From: an uncultured Jannaschia sp.
GTDB lineage: Bacteria; Pseudomonadota; Alphaproteobacteria; Rhodobacterales; Rhodobacteraceae
Direction of reading: 5' to 3'
Length of the DNA: 13,887 bases
Assembly: GCA_937916365.1 (NCBI GenBank)
Contig: CALFSY010000187.1
Location: forward strand, 1-13,887
A program made the translations under genes and the position numbers. The stretch's first letter is position 1; each line of letters starts with the position of its first letter. Shown here piece by piece: positions 1 through 7,823 of this stretch. Below the pieces are notes generated by a model. It searched no databases. It was not told the origin of the DNA and saw only the letters and a list, made by a program, of their open reading frames with translations.

Positions 1-73
1 CAAAATCTTGAATATGCGAAAAATCGCAAACTCATAAAAAATGAAACAAAACGTGGTCCAAAATGAAAAATAA

Positions 74-349
74 TTTGTCCCCGCCCATCGATCCGCCGCC
101 AAGGGCGCGTTGGGTGATCTTTTACGCGTTTTACTAAAGGCCAAGGCCGAGGAATCGGGCGTTGCGGCAAAACTTATCGCCTCGGCCGCCGATCTAGATG
201 CCATGGCGGGCGGCGACCTGCATGGTATCTGGGCCAAGGGATGGCGGCACGAGGTATTCGGCGCGGACGCGTTGCGATTGCTTAGGGGTGAAATTGCCTT
301 ATCGGCACAAGACAAGGTGGTAAAAATCGTGCCTGTGTTGGATGTTTGA
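74..349 (+). pseudogene. rnd: C-terminal remnant of ribonuclease D
   Basis: The frame reads a DLLRVLLKAKAEESGVAAKL segment followed by KGWRHEVFGADALRLLRGEI. This matches, from memory, the last 75 or so residues of alphaproteobacterial ribonuclease D, a 3'-5' exonuclease that trims tRNA and other stable RNA precursors. The whole family is about 385 residues long, so the catalytic DEDD exonuclease domain and most of the HRDC region are missing. In-frame stops lie at 35-37 and 71-73, and the first 80 bases are AT-rich and do not encode more of the enzyme in any forward frame. The only in-frame start is a TTG at 110, and a translation product of 79 residues is unlikely to be active. I read it as a degraded or truncated gene end. 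Alternatives are an assembly join, or a frameshift near 100 where the other frame (PIDPPP) also looks coding-like. Homology of the tail is fairly sure; the pseudogene status is inferred. Confidence 0.6.
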
Positions 350-371
350 GGTATAACAGTTTTTTAATACC
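350..371. terminator. Weak inverted repeat between convergent rnd remnant and rpoD
   Basis: GGTAT at 350-354 and ATACC at 367-371 are perfect complements around a 12-base loop that contains six T. It sits directly after the stop of the ribonuclease D remnant and about 40 bases beyond the end of rpoD. With a 5-bp stem it is a poor intrinsic terminator; its position between convergent genes is the main argument. Nothing else is visible in the 61-base gap. Confidence 0.2.
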
Positions 372-410
372 GAATGAAAACATTTGCCTATCGACGCATA
401 ACCCCCGCAA

Positions 411-2414
411 TCACTGATCCAAAAACGATCTTAATTTCCGGCTGCGGCTGGGATGTTTAAGTTTGCGCAATGCCTTCGCCTCGATCTGGCGGATGCGTTC
501 GCGGGTGACGGAAAATTGTTGGCCCACCTCTTCCAATGTATGATCAGTGTTCATGCCAATGCCAAACCGCATGCGCAGAACGCGCTCTTCCCTTGGGGTC
601 AGGCTGGCCAATACCCGCGTTGTGGTTTCTTTTAGGTTTTCCTGAATGGCGGAGTCGAGCGGCAAAACGGCATTTTTGTCTTCGATAAAATCGCCCAGTT
701 GGCTGTCCTCTTCATCGCCGATGGGGGTTTCCAACGAAATTGGTTCTTTTGCGATTTTCATGACCTTGCGCACCTTGTCCAAAGGCATCTGCAATTTTTC
801 GGCCAATTCTTCGGGTGTGGGTTCGCGCCCGATTTCATGCAACATTTGCCGCCCCGTGCGCACCAATTTGTTGATTGTTTCGATCATATGAACGGGAATG
901 CGGATCGTGCGCGCCTGATCGGCGATGGATCGGGTAATTGCCTGACGAATCCACCAGGTGGCGTAGGTCGAAAATTTATATCCGCGGCGATATTCAAATT
1001 TATCGACCGCTTTCATTAGGCCAATGTTGCCCTCTTGGATAAGGTCAAGGAATTGAAGGCCGCGGTTGGTGTATTTTTTGGCAATCGAAATCACCAGCCG
1101 CAGATTGGATTCAACCATTTCTTTTTTGGCTTGGCGGGCCTCTTTTTCGCCCTTTTGCACCTGGTGCACGATGCGGCGAAATTCGCTGATGTTTAGGCCA
1201 ACATAGGTGCCGACGTGGGCCATTTCAGTGCGCAGGTCCTCAACCTGGTCGCGCGATCGGTCCAACAATGCCTGCCATCCCCGGCCCGATTTTTCCATCA
1301 TGCGATCAACCCACGTAGGGTCCAGCTCGTGCCCGCGGTATTCATCAACAAATTCGCGGCGATTGATTCGCGCATGATCGGCCAATTTCACCATTTTTGA
1401 ATCGATCGACATGATGCGCCGATTGATACCATAGATTTGGTCAATCAATGCTTCGATCCGATTGTTGTGCAGGTGCAATTCGTTTACCAAATCCACGATT
1501 TTGGTGCGTAGTTTTTGGTAACTGCTTTCATCCATTGCGGAAAAAACGGCCGTTTCATTCAACGTGGCGCGCATCCGTTGATCCTGCATGGCGGACAAAT
1601 GTTCGTAGTGGGCGGCAATTTGATCTAAGGTATCCAACACGCGAGGTCTAAGTGCTGCTTCCATTGCGGCAAGGCTTATGTTGGCCTGTTCTTCGTCTTC
1701 GTCATTTTCTTCGGTAATTGGGTTGCCGTCGGCATCCAGTTCGGGTTCTGAGGCGGTGGCCTCGGGTTTTTGATGTGTGGGGGATGGAGGTTGGGCAGAC
1801 GTGGCGGCCATCAAGTCGATCACCGGTTCATCTTCATCCTCGTCCATCGAGCGGCCAAATGTGGTGTCCAGGTCAATAATATCGCGCAAAAAAATGTCTT
1901 CGCGCAACAATTCGTCCCGCCAAATTGTAATGGCGTTAAAGGTTAGCGGGCTTTCGCATAAACCTGCAATCATGGTGTTACGGCCCGCTTCGATCCGTTT
2001 TGCAATCGCAATTTCGCCCTCACGCGATAGCAATTCAACCGATCCCATTTCCCGCAGATACATGCGCACGGGATCGTCGGTTCGATCAAGTTTTTCGGTT
2101 TCGGTGCTGGCGACCGCAATTTCACGAGAGGTGGAGGTTTCGACAAGGTCGGTTGCCCCTTTGGGGGTTTCCTCTTCCTCGCTCGCTTCGTCTTCTACCA
2201 CGTTGATGCCCATTTCCGATAACATCGACATCACGTCTTCAATCTGTTCTGAGGACACTTGATCGGGGGGCAGAACGTTATTTAATTGATCATAGGTAAT
2301 ATACCCCCGCACGCGGGCATCCGCGATCATCTTTTTGACCGCTGCTTGGCTCATATCCAGGCTAATTTCCGGATCTTCGACGTTTTGTTTGCGATCACTT
2401 GTATCTTTGGCCAT
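411..2414 (-). CDS. rpoD: RNA polymerase primary sigma factor RpoD (sigma-70)
   Basis: This is the housekeeping sigma factor that directs core RNA polymerase to -35/-10 promoters. The 667-residue product has region 1.1 at about 20-85 and region 1.2 at about 113-145 (DDPVRMYLREMG). A long non-conserved region follows at about 150-390, with acidic stretches near 191-200 and 236-242. Regions 2 and 3 span about 425-570, including the core-binding and -10-melting segment (SNLRLVISIAKKYTNRGLQF, then GYKFSTYATWWIRQAI). Region 4 at about 600-667 carries the -35-binding helix-turn-helix (VTRERIRQIEAKALRKLK). The length is normal for alphaproteobacteria. The ATG start is supported by an AAAGGA ribosome-binding site about ten bases upstream. 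It lies 94 bases after dnaG on the same strand, the usual dnaG-rpoD arrangement, and may be partly co-transcribed with it. No sign of damage. The identification is essentially certain. Confidence 0.98.
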   Translation of the reverse strand: MAKDTSDRKQNVEDPEISLDMSQAAVKKMIADARVRGYITYDQLNNVLPPDQVSSEQIEDVMSMLSEMGINVVEDEASEEEETPKGATDLVETSTSREIAVASTETEKLDRTDDPVRMYLREMGSVELLSREGEIAIAKRIEAGRNTMIAGLCESPLTFNAITIWRDELLREDIFLRDIIDLDTTFGRSMDEDEDEPVIDLMAATSAQPPSPTHQKPEATASEPELDADGNPITEENDEDEEQANISLAAMEAALRPRVLDTLDQIAAHYEHLSAMQDQRMRATLNETAVFSAMDESSYQKLRTKIVDLVNELHLHNNRIEALIDQIYGINRRIMSIDSKMVKLADHARINRREFVDEYRGHELDPTWVDRMMEKSGRGWQALLDRSRDQVEDLRTEMAHVGTYVGLNISEFRRIVHQVQKGEKEARQAKKEMVESNLRLVISIAKKYTNRGLQFLDLIQEGNIGLMKAVDKFEYRRGYKFSTYATWWIRQAITRSIADQARTIRIPVHMIETINKLVRTGRQMLHEIGREPTPEELAEKLQMPLDKVRKVMKIAKEPISLETPIGDEEDSQLGDFIEDKNAVLPLDSAIQENLKETTTRVLASLTPREERVLRMRFGIGMNTDHTLEEVGQQFSVTRERIRQIEAKALRKLKHPSRSRKLRSFLDQ

Positions 2415-2477
2415 GGGGTTTTTGTCCTTTGGCTGGGGCGAATTGCGTGGGGTCTATCACAAAGAAGTCAAGATTAT

Positions 2478-2491
2478 GTAATTCAAATTAC
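2478..2491. promoter_or_regulatory. Perfect inverted repeat between dnaG and rpoD
   Basis: GTAATT at 2478-2483 and AATTAC at 2486-2491 form a 14-bp palindrome with a 2-bp centre in the 94-base gap between dnaG and rpoD. On the minus strand it is followed within ten bases by TTGACT, a possible -35 element for an rpoD-specific promoter, but I find no good -10 at standard spacing. It could be an operator, or it could be chance in an AT-rich gap. Confidence 0.25.
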
Positions 2492-2508
2492 GAAATCTCC
2501 TAGGTGGA

Positions 2509-4443
2509 TTAGCGGTTTTTCTTTTCGTTTGTGGCGGTTTCTATCAATTTGCGAAAGGCGGTCCTGGCTTCATCGGTGTCTTCAAACGGGGCGTCACCCG
2601 TCACAAATCGAGGTTTGTTTGTGGCATGTTTTTTCATAATGGTTTCATTCATGCGTTGATTAAGGTGTGCATCCCCGTTGCCGATGTCTTTTATATCTTC
2701 AAGCGCTTCGGTCAATTCATGTCTTAACGCCGCCGCGGCGGAAAGTTTTGCAAATTCATCCCGCAGGCAGGTTGCGGCGGTTTCTGGCGCGGGGTCGCCG
2801 GTTAAAAAGGGGAAAATACGCAAATATGCCATGCCGCGCAGGCGATCTAGGGCAGATATAAGATGATGATCATCTGTTTGGTGCAAAAGTTCCGTTTCAT
2901 CGGCGGCTTGGGTTTTTAGTAAATGGTCAATCAAATGTGTTTGTTCCGCGGTGTTGGGGGTTAACCGTTCTAAATCGGCCTCAAACATTGGTAATAATTC
3001 GGGATAGCGATACAATGTGGCGATTATCAATGCTACCCGCAGGGTGTCACGATCAAACGCTCCGGACGCTACGGCCGAGGCGCGGGTTCTTTCAAGTGGT
3101 GTTTGCGCCTCGGCAAAACCACGGGTGTTATGCCAAGGTCGGCGGTGCGCGGTGTGGTGTGGGCGAAACAGTGTTCGGCGCAGATCGGCCAAAGCATCAC
3201 CATAATGGCGGCGCAGCCCGGAGTCGGGGATCCGGCCGATGGCGCGGCGCAAACGTTGGTCAAGCGCGGCGCGGCGTTCAGGGCTATCGAACACTTGCCC
3301 TTCGGTTTCACGGCGCCACAAAAGATGAACCAAAGGTTTCGCGCCCTCAATTTGTGTGCGCATTGCATCCGCCCCACGCGCGCGGATCAAATCGTCGGGG
3401 TCAAGCCCGTTTGGCATGATGCAAAATCGCAATGTTTTGCCAGGTTGCAAAAGGGGCAATGCCAAATCCACCAACCGCATTGCCGCGCGTTGACCGGCGG
3501 TATCACCATCTAATGTGATGATAGGTTCATCCGCGATGCGCCACATCAAATCCAACTGCGCTTCGGTAATGGCGGTGCCCAACGGCGCGACGGCAGCCTC
3601 AAACCCCGCTTTGACCAAGGCGATCACATCCATATACCCCTCGGCCACGATCAACGGATGTTGTTTTCCGGCGGCTTCGCGCGCGGGGCCATGATTATAA
3701 AGCGCGCGACCTTTGTCGAACAAAGGCGTTTCGCGCGAATTTAGGTATTTCGCGGGGGTCGCCGGATCCATCGCGCGCGCCCCAAACCCGATACACCGCC
3801 CGCGCCCATCCCGGATCGGAAACACAATGCGGTCACGAAATGCGTCATAGGGCGCGCGCCCGTCATCGGGTTTTGTGGCCAATCCCGCCGTAATGATGTC
3901 TTCGGCGTCAAATCCCTTGTCCTGCAACGCCTGCAATGTGTTATTGCGCAAACTGGGGGCAAACCCAATTTCAAATCGGTCCAAGATCGTTTGATCCAGC
4001 CCACGTTGCGTTAGATAAGCCCGTGCATCCGCTGCGGTTTGGGTTTTAAGGTTCAACCGAAAGTGTTTGACCGCTGCCTCGGTCACACGAGCAAGGCGGC
4101 TTTCGTGATCTAACCGTTCGATTGCGCGCGGGTCACGTGCGGGCATTTGCATGCCTGCGCTACGCGCCAAAAGTTCGACCGCCTCAACAAAATTTACGTT
4201 TTCAGTTTCTTGGACGAATTTGAACACATTGCCTTTGGCGTGGCAGCCAAAGCAATAATAAAACCCCTTTCGATCATCGACATGAAAACTGGCGGTTTTT
4301 TCCTGATGAAACGGGCACGGGGCCCACATATCGCCTTTGGCTTGGTTTGATTTTCGCGGGTCCCATATCACTTTGCGCCCCACGACCTCGGTGATGGAGA
4401 TGCGGTTGCGTAGTTCGTCAAGAAAACTGGGCGGAAAAATCAT
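2509..4443 (-). CDS. dnaG: DNA primase DnaG
   Basis: This enzyme synthesises the short RNA primers for lagging-strand and initiation events at the replication fork, working with the DnaB helicase. Numbered from the chosen start, the 644-residue product has the N-terminal CHC2 zinc finger with ligands near C43, H46, C64 and C67 (CPFH, then CFGC). The primase catalytic core follows, with the Toprim acidic residues at E268 (VAEGYMD) and D312/D314 (LDGDTAGQ). The C-terminal helicase-interaction region is less conserved, as is usual. I start at the ATG of 4441-4443 because the protein then begins MIFPPSFLDELRNRIS, the usual family N-terminus. An in-frame GTG at 4459-4461 would add six residues. 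Neither start has a clear ribosome-binding site. A TTGACA lies on the minus strand at 4488-4493, but no convincing -10 accompanies it. rpoD follows on the same strand. Confidence 0.97.
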   Translation of the reverse strand: MIFPPSFLDELRNRISITEVVGRKVIWDPRKSNQAKGDMWAPCPFHQEKTASFHVDDRKGFYYCFGCHAKGNVFKFVQETENVNFVEAVELLARSAGMQMPARDPRAIERLDHESRLARVTEAAVKHFRLNLKTQTAADARAYLTQRGLDQTILDRFEIGFAPSLRNNTLQALQDKGFDAEDIITAGLATKPDDGRAPYDAFRDRIVFPIRDGRGRCIGFGARAMDPATPAKYLNSRETPLFDKGRALYNHGPAREAAGKQHPLIVAEGYMDVIALVKAGFEAAVAPLGTAITEAQLDLMWRIADEPIITLDGDTAGQRAAMRLVDLALPLLQPGKTLRFCIMPNGLDPDDLIRARGADAMRTQIEGAKPLVHLLWRRETEGQVFDSPERRAALDQRLRRAIGRIPDSGLRRHYGDALADLRRTLFRPHHTAHRRPWHNTRGFAEAQTPLERTRASAVASGAFDRDTLRVALIIATLYRYPELLPMFEADLERLTPNTAEQTHLIDHLLKTQAADETELLHQTDDHHLISALDRLRGMAYLRIFPFLTGDPAPETAATCLRDEFAKLSAAAALRHELTEALEDIKDIGNGDAHLNQRMNETIMKKHATNKPRFVTGDAPFEDTDEARTAFRKLIETATNEKKNR

Positions 4444-4561
4444 GATATTTAATATCGGCACAGACGCGGCGACTGTCTAGGGGGTGATGTCAACAGATAG
4501 GGGCATTTTAAGCGCCGTGGCGTTTTGCAAAAACCGCGCGATACCTTGACGTGTGTTTTAT

Positions 4562-4579
4562 GGCATGATGTGACATGCC
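4562..4579. promoter_or_regulatory. 18-bp palindrome upstream of the dioxygenase gene, possible operator
   Basis: GGCATG at 4562-4567 and CATGCC at 4574-4579 are perfect inverted repeats around a 6-base centre (ATGTGA). The palindrome ends 40 bases before the chosen start of the TauD/TfdA-type gene. A TTGACG that could serve as a -35 element begins at 4546, so the palindrome would cover the -10/+1 area, a typical place for a repressor site. No -10 hexamer at good spacing is visible, so promoter and operator are inferred. Confidence 0.35.
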
Positions 4580-4619
4580 CATGTGCGCAAGCGAAAATAC
4601 GAGTAGGCCAAAAAATACA

Positions 4620-5495
4620 ATGCGTGTTACCAAACTGACCCCCCATTTCGGTGTTGATGTCTCCGGCATTAACCTGGCAGAGGTGACAAGAACGCATCTT
4701 TTTCCCAAAATCCGCACGTTGTTTGAAGACCATTCCGCATTGTTGTTTCGTGGCCAAGACATGACCGATGAAATGCATCTGCGCCTGGCCCGGATGTTTG
4801 GCCCGATTGAAGACCGAAACGCCGATGCGCGTGATAAAGACCAAGATTTCGTAATCCCCAAAGTCACCAATGTGCGCGACGACGGATCGACCAGTGCGCA
4901 GATGGATTTGCAAACGCTAAACCTACAGGCGAATTTTCAATGGCATTCGGACAGTACGTTCATGCCCATGCCTGCGTTAACAAACATTATCACCCCCCGT
5001 GTCATCACGTCGACAGGGGGCGCCACCGAACTTGCCTCTACCCGCGCGGCATGGGCAGCTATGCCTGAACCATTAAAGGCAAAAATCCGTAGGCGGGGAA
5101 TTTGGCATAAATATAGCCATTCACGCGCGCGTATTTCGCCAGAACTGGCCACATTACCGATGTTTCATAAATGGCCTGCGCAGCATTGGAAATCGGTTTG
5201 GAAAAATCCCGTCAATGGGCAAGAGGCGCTTTATATCGCCAGCCATGCGTTTTGGGTGGATGGTTACGATGCCGCCGAAAGCCAGGCTTTGTTGGACGAA
5301 TTGATCGCGTTTTGTGCGCAAGATGAATTCGTGTATTCCCATCAATGGAAAATCGGCGATGTGTTGTTGTGGGATCAACGCGCAGTTATGCACCGCGGCA
5401 CCCCATGGCCTTACGATCAACCCCGCACGTTATCCAGCATCTGCACCTCAACCACCGCCTTGGATGGCGTGGACGATATGCGCCTGCCCACCTAA
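4620..5495 (+). CDS. TauD/TfdA-family 2-oxoglutarate- and Fe(II)-dependent dioxygenase
   Basis: Members of this family hydroxylate a small organic substrate while converting 2-oxoglutarate to succinate and CO2, often releasing sulfite, a phenol or an amine. The 291-residue product keeps the iron-binding facial triad, H109 and D111 (FQWHSDSTF) and H258 (AVMHRGTPW), with R269 (QPRTL) as the likely 2-oxoglutarate carboxylate ligand. The length fits the family. I chose the ATG at 4620 because the protein then opens MRVTKLTPHFGVDVSGINL, the normal family N-terminus. An in-frame ATG at 4575 would add 15 residues without homology and has no ribosome-binding site. The substrate cannot be read from the sequence. 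The TfdA-like architecture suggests an aromatic or carboxylate ether or a sulfonate, but the neighbours (primase, polyphosphate kinase) give no pathway. It is divergent from dnaG and has a palindrome upstream that could bind a regulator. Confidence 0.88.
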   Translation: MRVTKLTPHFGVDVSGINLAEVTRTHLFPKIRTLFEDHSALLFRGQDMTDEMHLRLARMFGPIEDRNADARDKDQDFVIPKVTNVRDDGSTSAQMDLQTLNLQANFQWHSDSTFMPMPALTNIITPRVITSTGGATELASTRAAWAAMPEPLKAKIRRRGIWHKYSHSRARISPELATLPMFHKWPAQHWKSVWKNPVNGQEALYIASHAFWVDGYDAAESQALLDELIAFCAQDEFVYSHQWKIGDVLLWDQRAVMHRGTPWPYDQPRTLSSICTSTTALDGVDDMRLPT

Positions 5496-5525
5496 TGCAA
5501 GAATGGTTTTTGATAGGGGTTTCAC

Positions 5526-5576
5526 ATGATTATCCGCGCCCATAGTGTGCATGTTCGCATAGGGGATTTGCCATGA
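5526..5576 (+). CDS. Possible 16-codon upstream ORF coupled to ppk1
   Basis: An ATG at 5526 opens a 16-codon frame (MIIRAHSVHVRIGDLP) whose TGA stop at 5574-5576 overlaps the ppk1 ATG at 5573 as ATGA, the classical arrangement for translational coupling. It has its own purine-rich GATAGGGG element seven bases upstream. The segment around this start closely resembles the segment around the ppk1 start (ATAGGGG, T-rich spacer, then CATGATT in both). It may therefore be a duplicated initiation region rather than a conserved peptide gene. No homology is claimed. Confidence 0.3.
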   Translation: MIIRAHSVHVRIGDLP

Positions 5577-7747
5577 TTTTCGCCGATTTTCTGACATCAA
5601 CCCCACCTATGCCTGTGGATGTGCCCGCGGAACACATCCAAGGCCCGCAGCGGTTTTTCAACCGCGAACTTAGCTGGCTGGCCTTTAACTGGCGGGTCTT
5701 GGAAGAGGCGGAAAACCCCCGCATTCCGGTGTTGGAACGGGTGCGGTTTGTGTCGATTTCGGCGGGCAATTTAGATGAATTTTACACCGTGCGTGTGGCC
5801 GGTCTGCGGGAATTGGCGCAAGAGGGCAACACGCGCCCTTCGGCCGATGGGCGCACCCCACGCGAACAGTTGCACCTTATAGATACCGAAGCGCGGCGAT
5901 TGATGCACCATCAACAAACAGTGTTAACCGTCCTGAAATCAGAATTGGAACGCGAAGGTATCGTTGTGGTCACGGGCGCGACTTTGGGCACGGCGGATCG
6001 GACGTATTTGGATGATATGTTTTTATCCAACGTCTTTCCTGTTTTGTCACCATTGGCCATTGATCCGGCGCATCCTTTTCCATTCATCCCCAATGGGGGT
6101 ATTGCGCTGGCGCTGCAACTGCGCCGTGCAAAAGACGGGCGTCTTTTGCAATCGCTGTTGCCGATCCCCGGTCAAATCGAACGGTTTGTGCGTTTGCCCA
6201 GTATTGAGGGGCAAATTCGTTTTCTGCCGTTAGAGGAACTTTTGCTGCTGCATATCGGGGCGCTTTTCCCGGGGTATGATTTGATCGGATCGTGCGTTTT
6301 TCGCGTTTTGCGCGACAGTGATTTAGAGGTCGAGGAAGAAGCCGAAGATTTGGTGCGCGAATTTGAAACTGCGCTTAAACGCCGCCGCAGGGGTGAGGTT
6401 GTGCGCCTACAAATTTCCGCTGGCGCACCAGAAGATTTGAAAAGCCAGATTGGCGAAAACCTGCGGATTGCCGATGATGAAATCATCGATGTGAACGGTA
6501 TGGTGGGGCTGGTTTATTTGAAAGAATTGGTGGTTGCCGCACGCCCCGATTTGTTGTGGCACCCGTTTAACCCGCGTGTGCCCGAACGTGTGCAGGACCA
6601 TGATGGCGACATGTTTGCCGCCATCCGGCAAAAAAATATGTTGTTGCACCACCCTTATGAAACGTTTGACATGGTTGTTCGGTTTTTGGCCCAGGCCGCG
6701 CGCGACCCCAATGTCATTGCCATAAAACAAATGCTTTACCGCACCTCCGCCGAAAGCCCGATCGTAGACGCACTGTGCGAAGCAGCCGAAAACGGAAAAT
6801 CCGTCACTGCGTTGGTGGAGCTTAAGGCGCGTTTTGATGAGGCTGCCAATATCGGCCAATCGCGCAAATTAGAACGCGCAGGCGCGCATGTGGTGTATGG
6901 GTTTATTCATTACAAAACCCATGCCAAAATTTCCGTTGTTGTGCGGAAAGAGGGGAACAAACTGTTGACCTATACCCATTTCGGGACAGGCAATTACCAC
7001 CCCATCACGGCGCGCATTTACACCGATCTTAGCCTTTTTACCAATGACGACGCTTTGGGCCGCGACGCCACAAAGGTGTTTAATTACGTTGGCGGATACG
7101 CTGAACCCGAAGGTTTGGAAAACCTGTCCATTTCGCCCCTGACCCTAAAATCCACGATTATTGACGGCCTACAAGCCGAAGCAGTCCACGCCCAGGCCGG
7201 ACGGCCCGCCATGGTCTGGGCGAAAATGAACAGTTTGATCGAACCCGATGTGATTGATGCGCTTTATGCCGCTAGCCAAGCTGGCGTGAAAATTGATCTG
7301 GTCATCCGCGGCATTTGTGGGCTGCGCCCGGGCATTCGTGGATTAAGCGAAAATATCCGCGTGAAATCTATCGTGGGGCGATATTTAGAACATTCGCGCA
7401 TTGCGTGTTTTGGAAACGGGTATGGATTACCCGCCAAAAATGCCCGCGTTTACATCAGCTCTGCCGATTGGATGGGGCGTAATTTGAATCGCCGCGTTGA
7501 AACTTTGGTCGAATGCAAAAACGATACTGTAAAGGCACAAATCGTTAGCCAAATCATGGCGGCAAATCTGGCCGATGTGGCGCATACGTGGGTATTGCAG
7601 CCCGACGGCACATACATGCGCCCCGATCTTACGCAAATCGAAAATCCGTTTTCGTGTCATCGTTTTTTCATGGAAAATCCATCTCTGTCTGGGCGCGGAT
7701 CGGCAGGCGCCAAAGATGTGCCAACATTAACCCATAGCCATGATTAA
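5573..7747 (+). CDS. ppk1: Polyphosphate kinase 1
   Basis: PPK1 reversibly polymerises the terminal phosphate of ATP into inorganic polyphosphate, a phosphate and energy store linked to stress survival. The 724-residue product has the N-terminal domain (FFNRELSWLAFNWRVLEEA at about 28-46, and VSISAGNLDEFYTVRVAGL). A middle domain follows, then two phospholipase-D-like catalytic domains. The autophosphorylated histidine is expected at H450 in HYKTHAKIS, and the second conserved histidine at H607 in YLEHSRIACFG. The YTHFGTGNYH motif near 467-476 is also typical. The length is standard and no key residue is missing. The ATG at 5573 has an AGGGG element about eight bases upstream and overlaps the stop of a 16-codon ORF. 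Many alphaproteobacteria place the exopolyphosphatase gene ppx next to ppk. Here the next gene is a convergent dehydrogenase, so ppx must lie elsewhere or be absent. Confidence 0.97.
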   Translation: MIFADFLTSTPPMPVDVPAEHIQGPQRFFNRELSWLAFNWRVLEEAENPRIPVLERVRFVSISAGNLDEFYTVRVAGLRELAQEGNTRPSADGRTPREQLHLIDTEARRLMHHQQTVLTVLKSELEREGIVVVTGATLGTADRTYLDDMFLSNVFPVLSPLAIDPAHPFPFIPNGGIALALQLRRAKDGRLLQSLLPIPGQIERFVRLPSIEGQIRFLPLEELLLLHIGALFPGYDLIGSCVFRVLRDSDLEVEEEAEDLVREFETALKRRRRGEVVRLQISAGAPEDLKSQIGENLRIADDEIIDVNGMVGLVYLKELVVAARPDLLWHPFNPRVPERVQDHDGDMFAAIRQKNMLLHHPYETFDMVVRFLAQAARDPNVIAIKQMLYRTSAESPIVDALCEAAENGKSVTALVELKARFDEAANIGQSRKLERAGAHVVYGFIHYKTHAKISVVVRKEGNKLLTYTHFGTGNYHPITARIYTDLSLFTNDDALGRDATKVFNYVGGYAEPEGLENLSISPLTLKSTIIDGLQAEAVHAQAGRPAMVWAKMNSLIEPDVIDALYAASQAGVKIDLVIRGICGLRPGIRGLSENIRVKSIVGRYLEHSRIACFGNGYGLPAKNARVYISSADWMGRNLNRRVETLVECKNDTVKAQIVSQIMAANLADVAHTWVLQPDGTYMRPDLTQIENPFSCHRFFMENPSLSGRGSAGAKDVPTLTHSHD

Positions 7748-7748
7748 A

Positions 7749-7763
7749 GGCGATTAAATCGCC
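7749..7763. terminator. Hairpin between ppk1 and the convergent dehydrogenase gene
   Basis: GGCGAT at 7749-7754 and ATCGCC at 7758-7763 are perfect inverted repeats with a 3-base loop, one base after the ppk1 stop codon. On the plus strand no T-run follows. On the minus strand the stem is followed by TTTAAT, so it would serve better as the terminator of the convergent short-chain dehydrogenase operon, which ends 60 bases away. It may act in both directions. Confidence 0.45.
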
Positions 7764-7823
7764 CTATAAAGTGGGGCCATAACAAGGGGTGTTTCGGACA
7801 CTGTACCCAAAAAATTACGCGTT

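Noticed and set aside
1448..2262. Plus-strand open frames opposite rpoD, up to 161 codons
   Set aside because: Antisense shadows of a strongly conserved sigma factor gene, with no family resemblance or start signals.
2937..3513. Plus-strand open frames opposite dnaG, up to 160 codons
   Set aside because: They overlap the conserved primase coding sequence and look like composition-driven shadows.
4444..4461. GTG start six codons upstream for dnaG
   Set aside because: It gives a non-family N-terminus and has no ribosome-binding site; the ATG at 4443 starts the typical primase sequence.
4488..4493. Perfect TTGACA on the minus strand as the dnaG promoter
   Set aside because: No acceptable -10 hexamer occurs 16-18 bases downstream, so I did not call a promoter.
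4575..4619. Longer dioxygenase with start at 4575
   Set aside because: The extra 15 residues are not part of the family, there is no ribosome-binding site, and the start would lie inside the palindrome.
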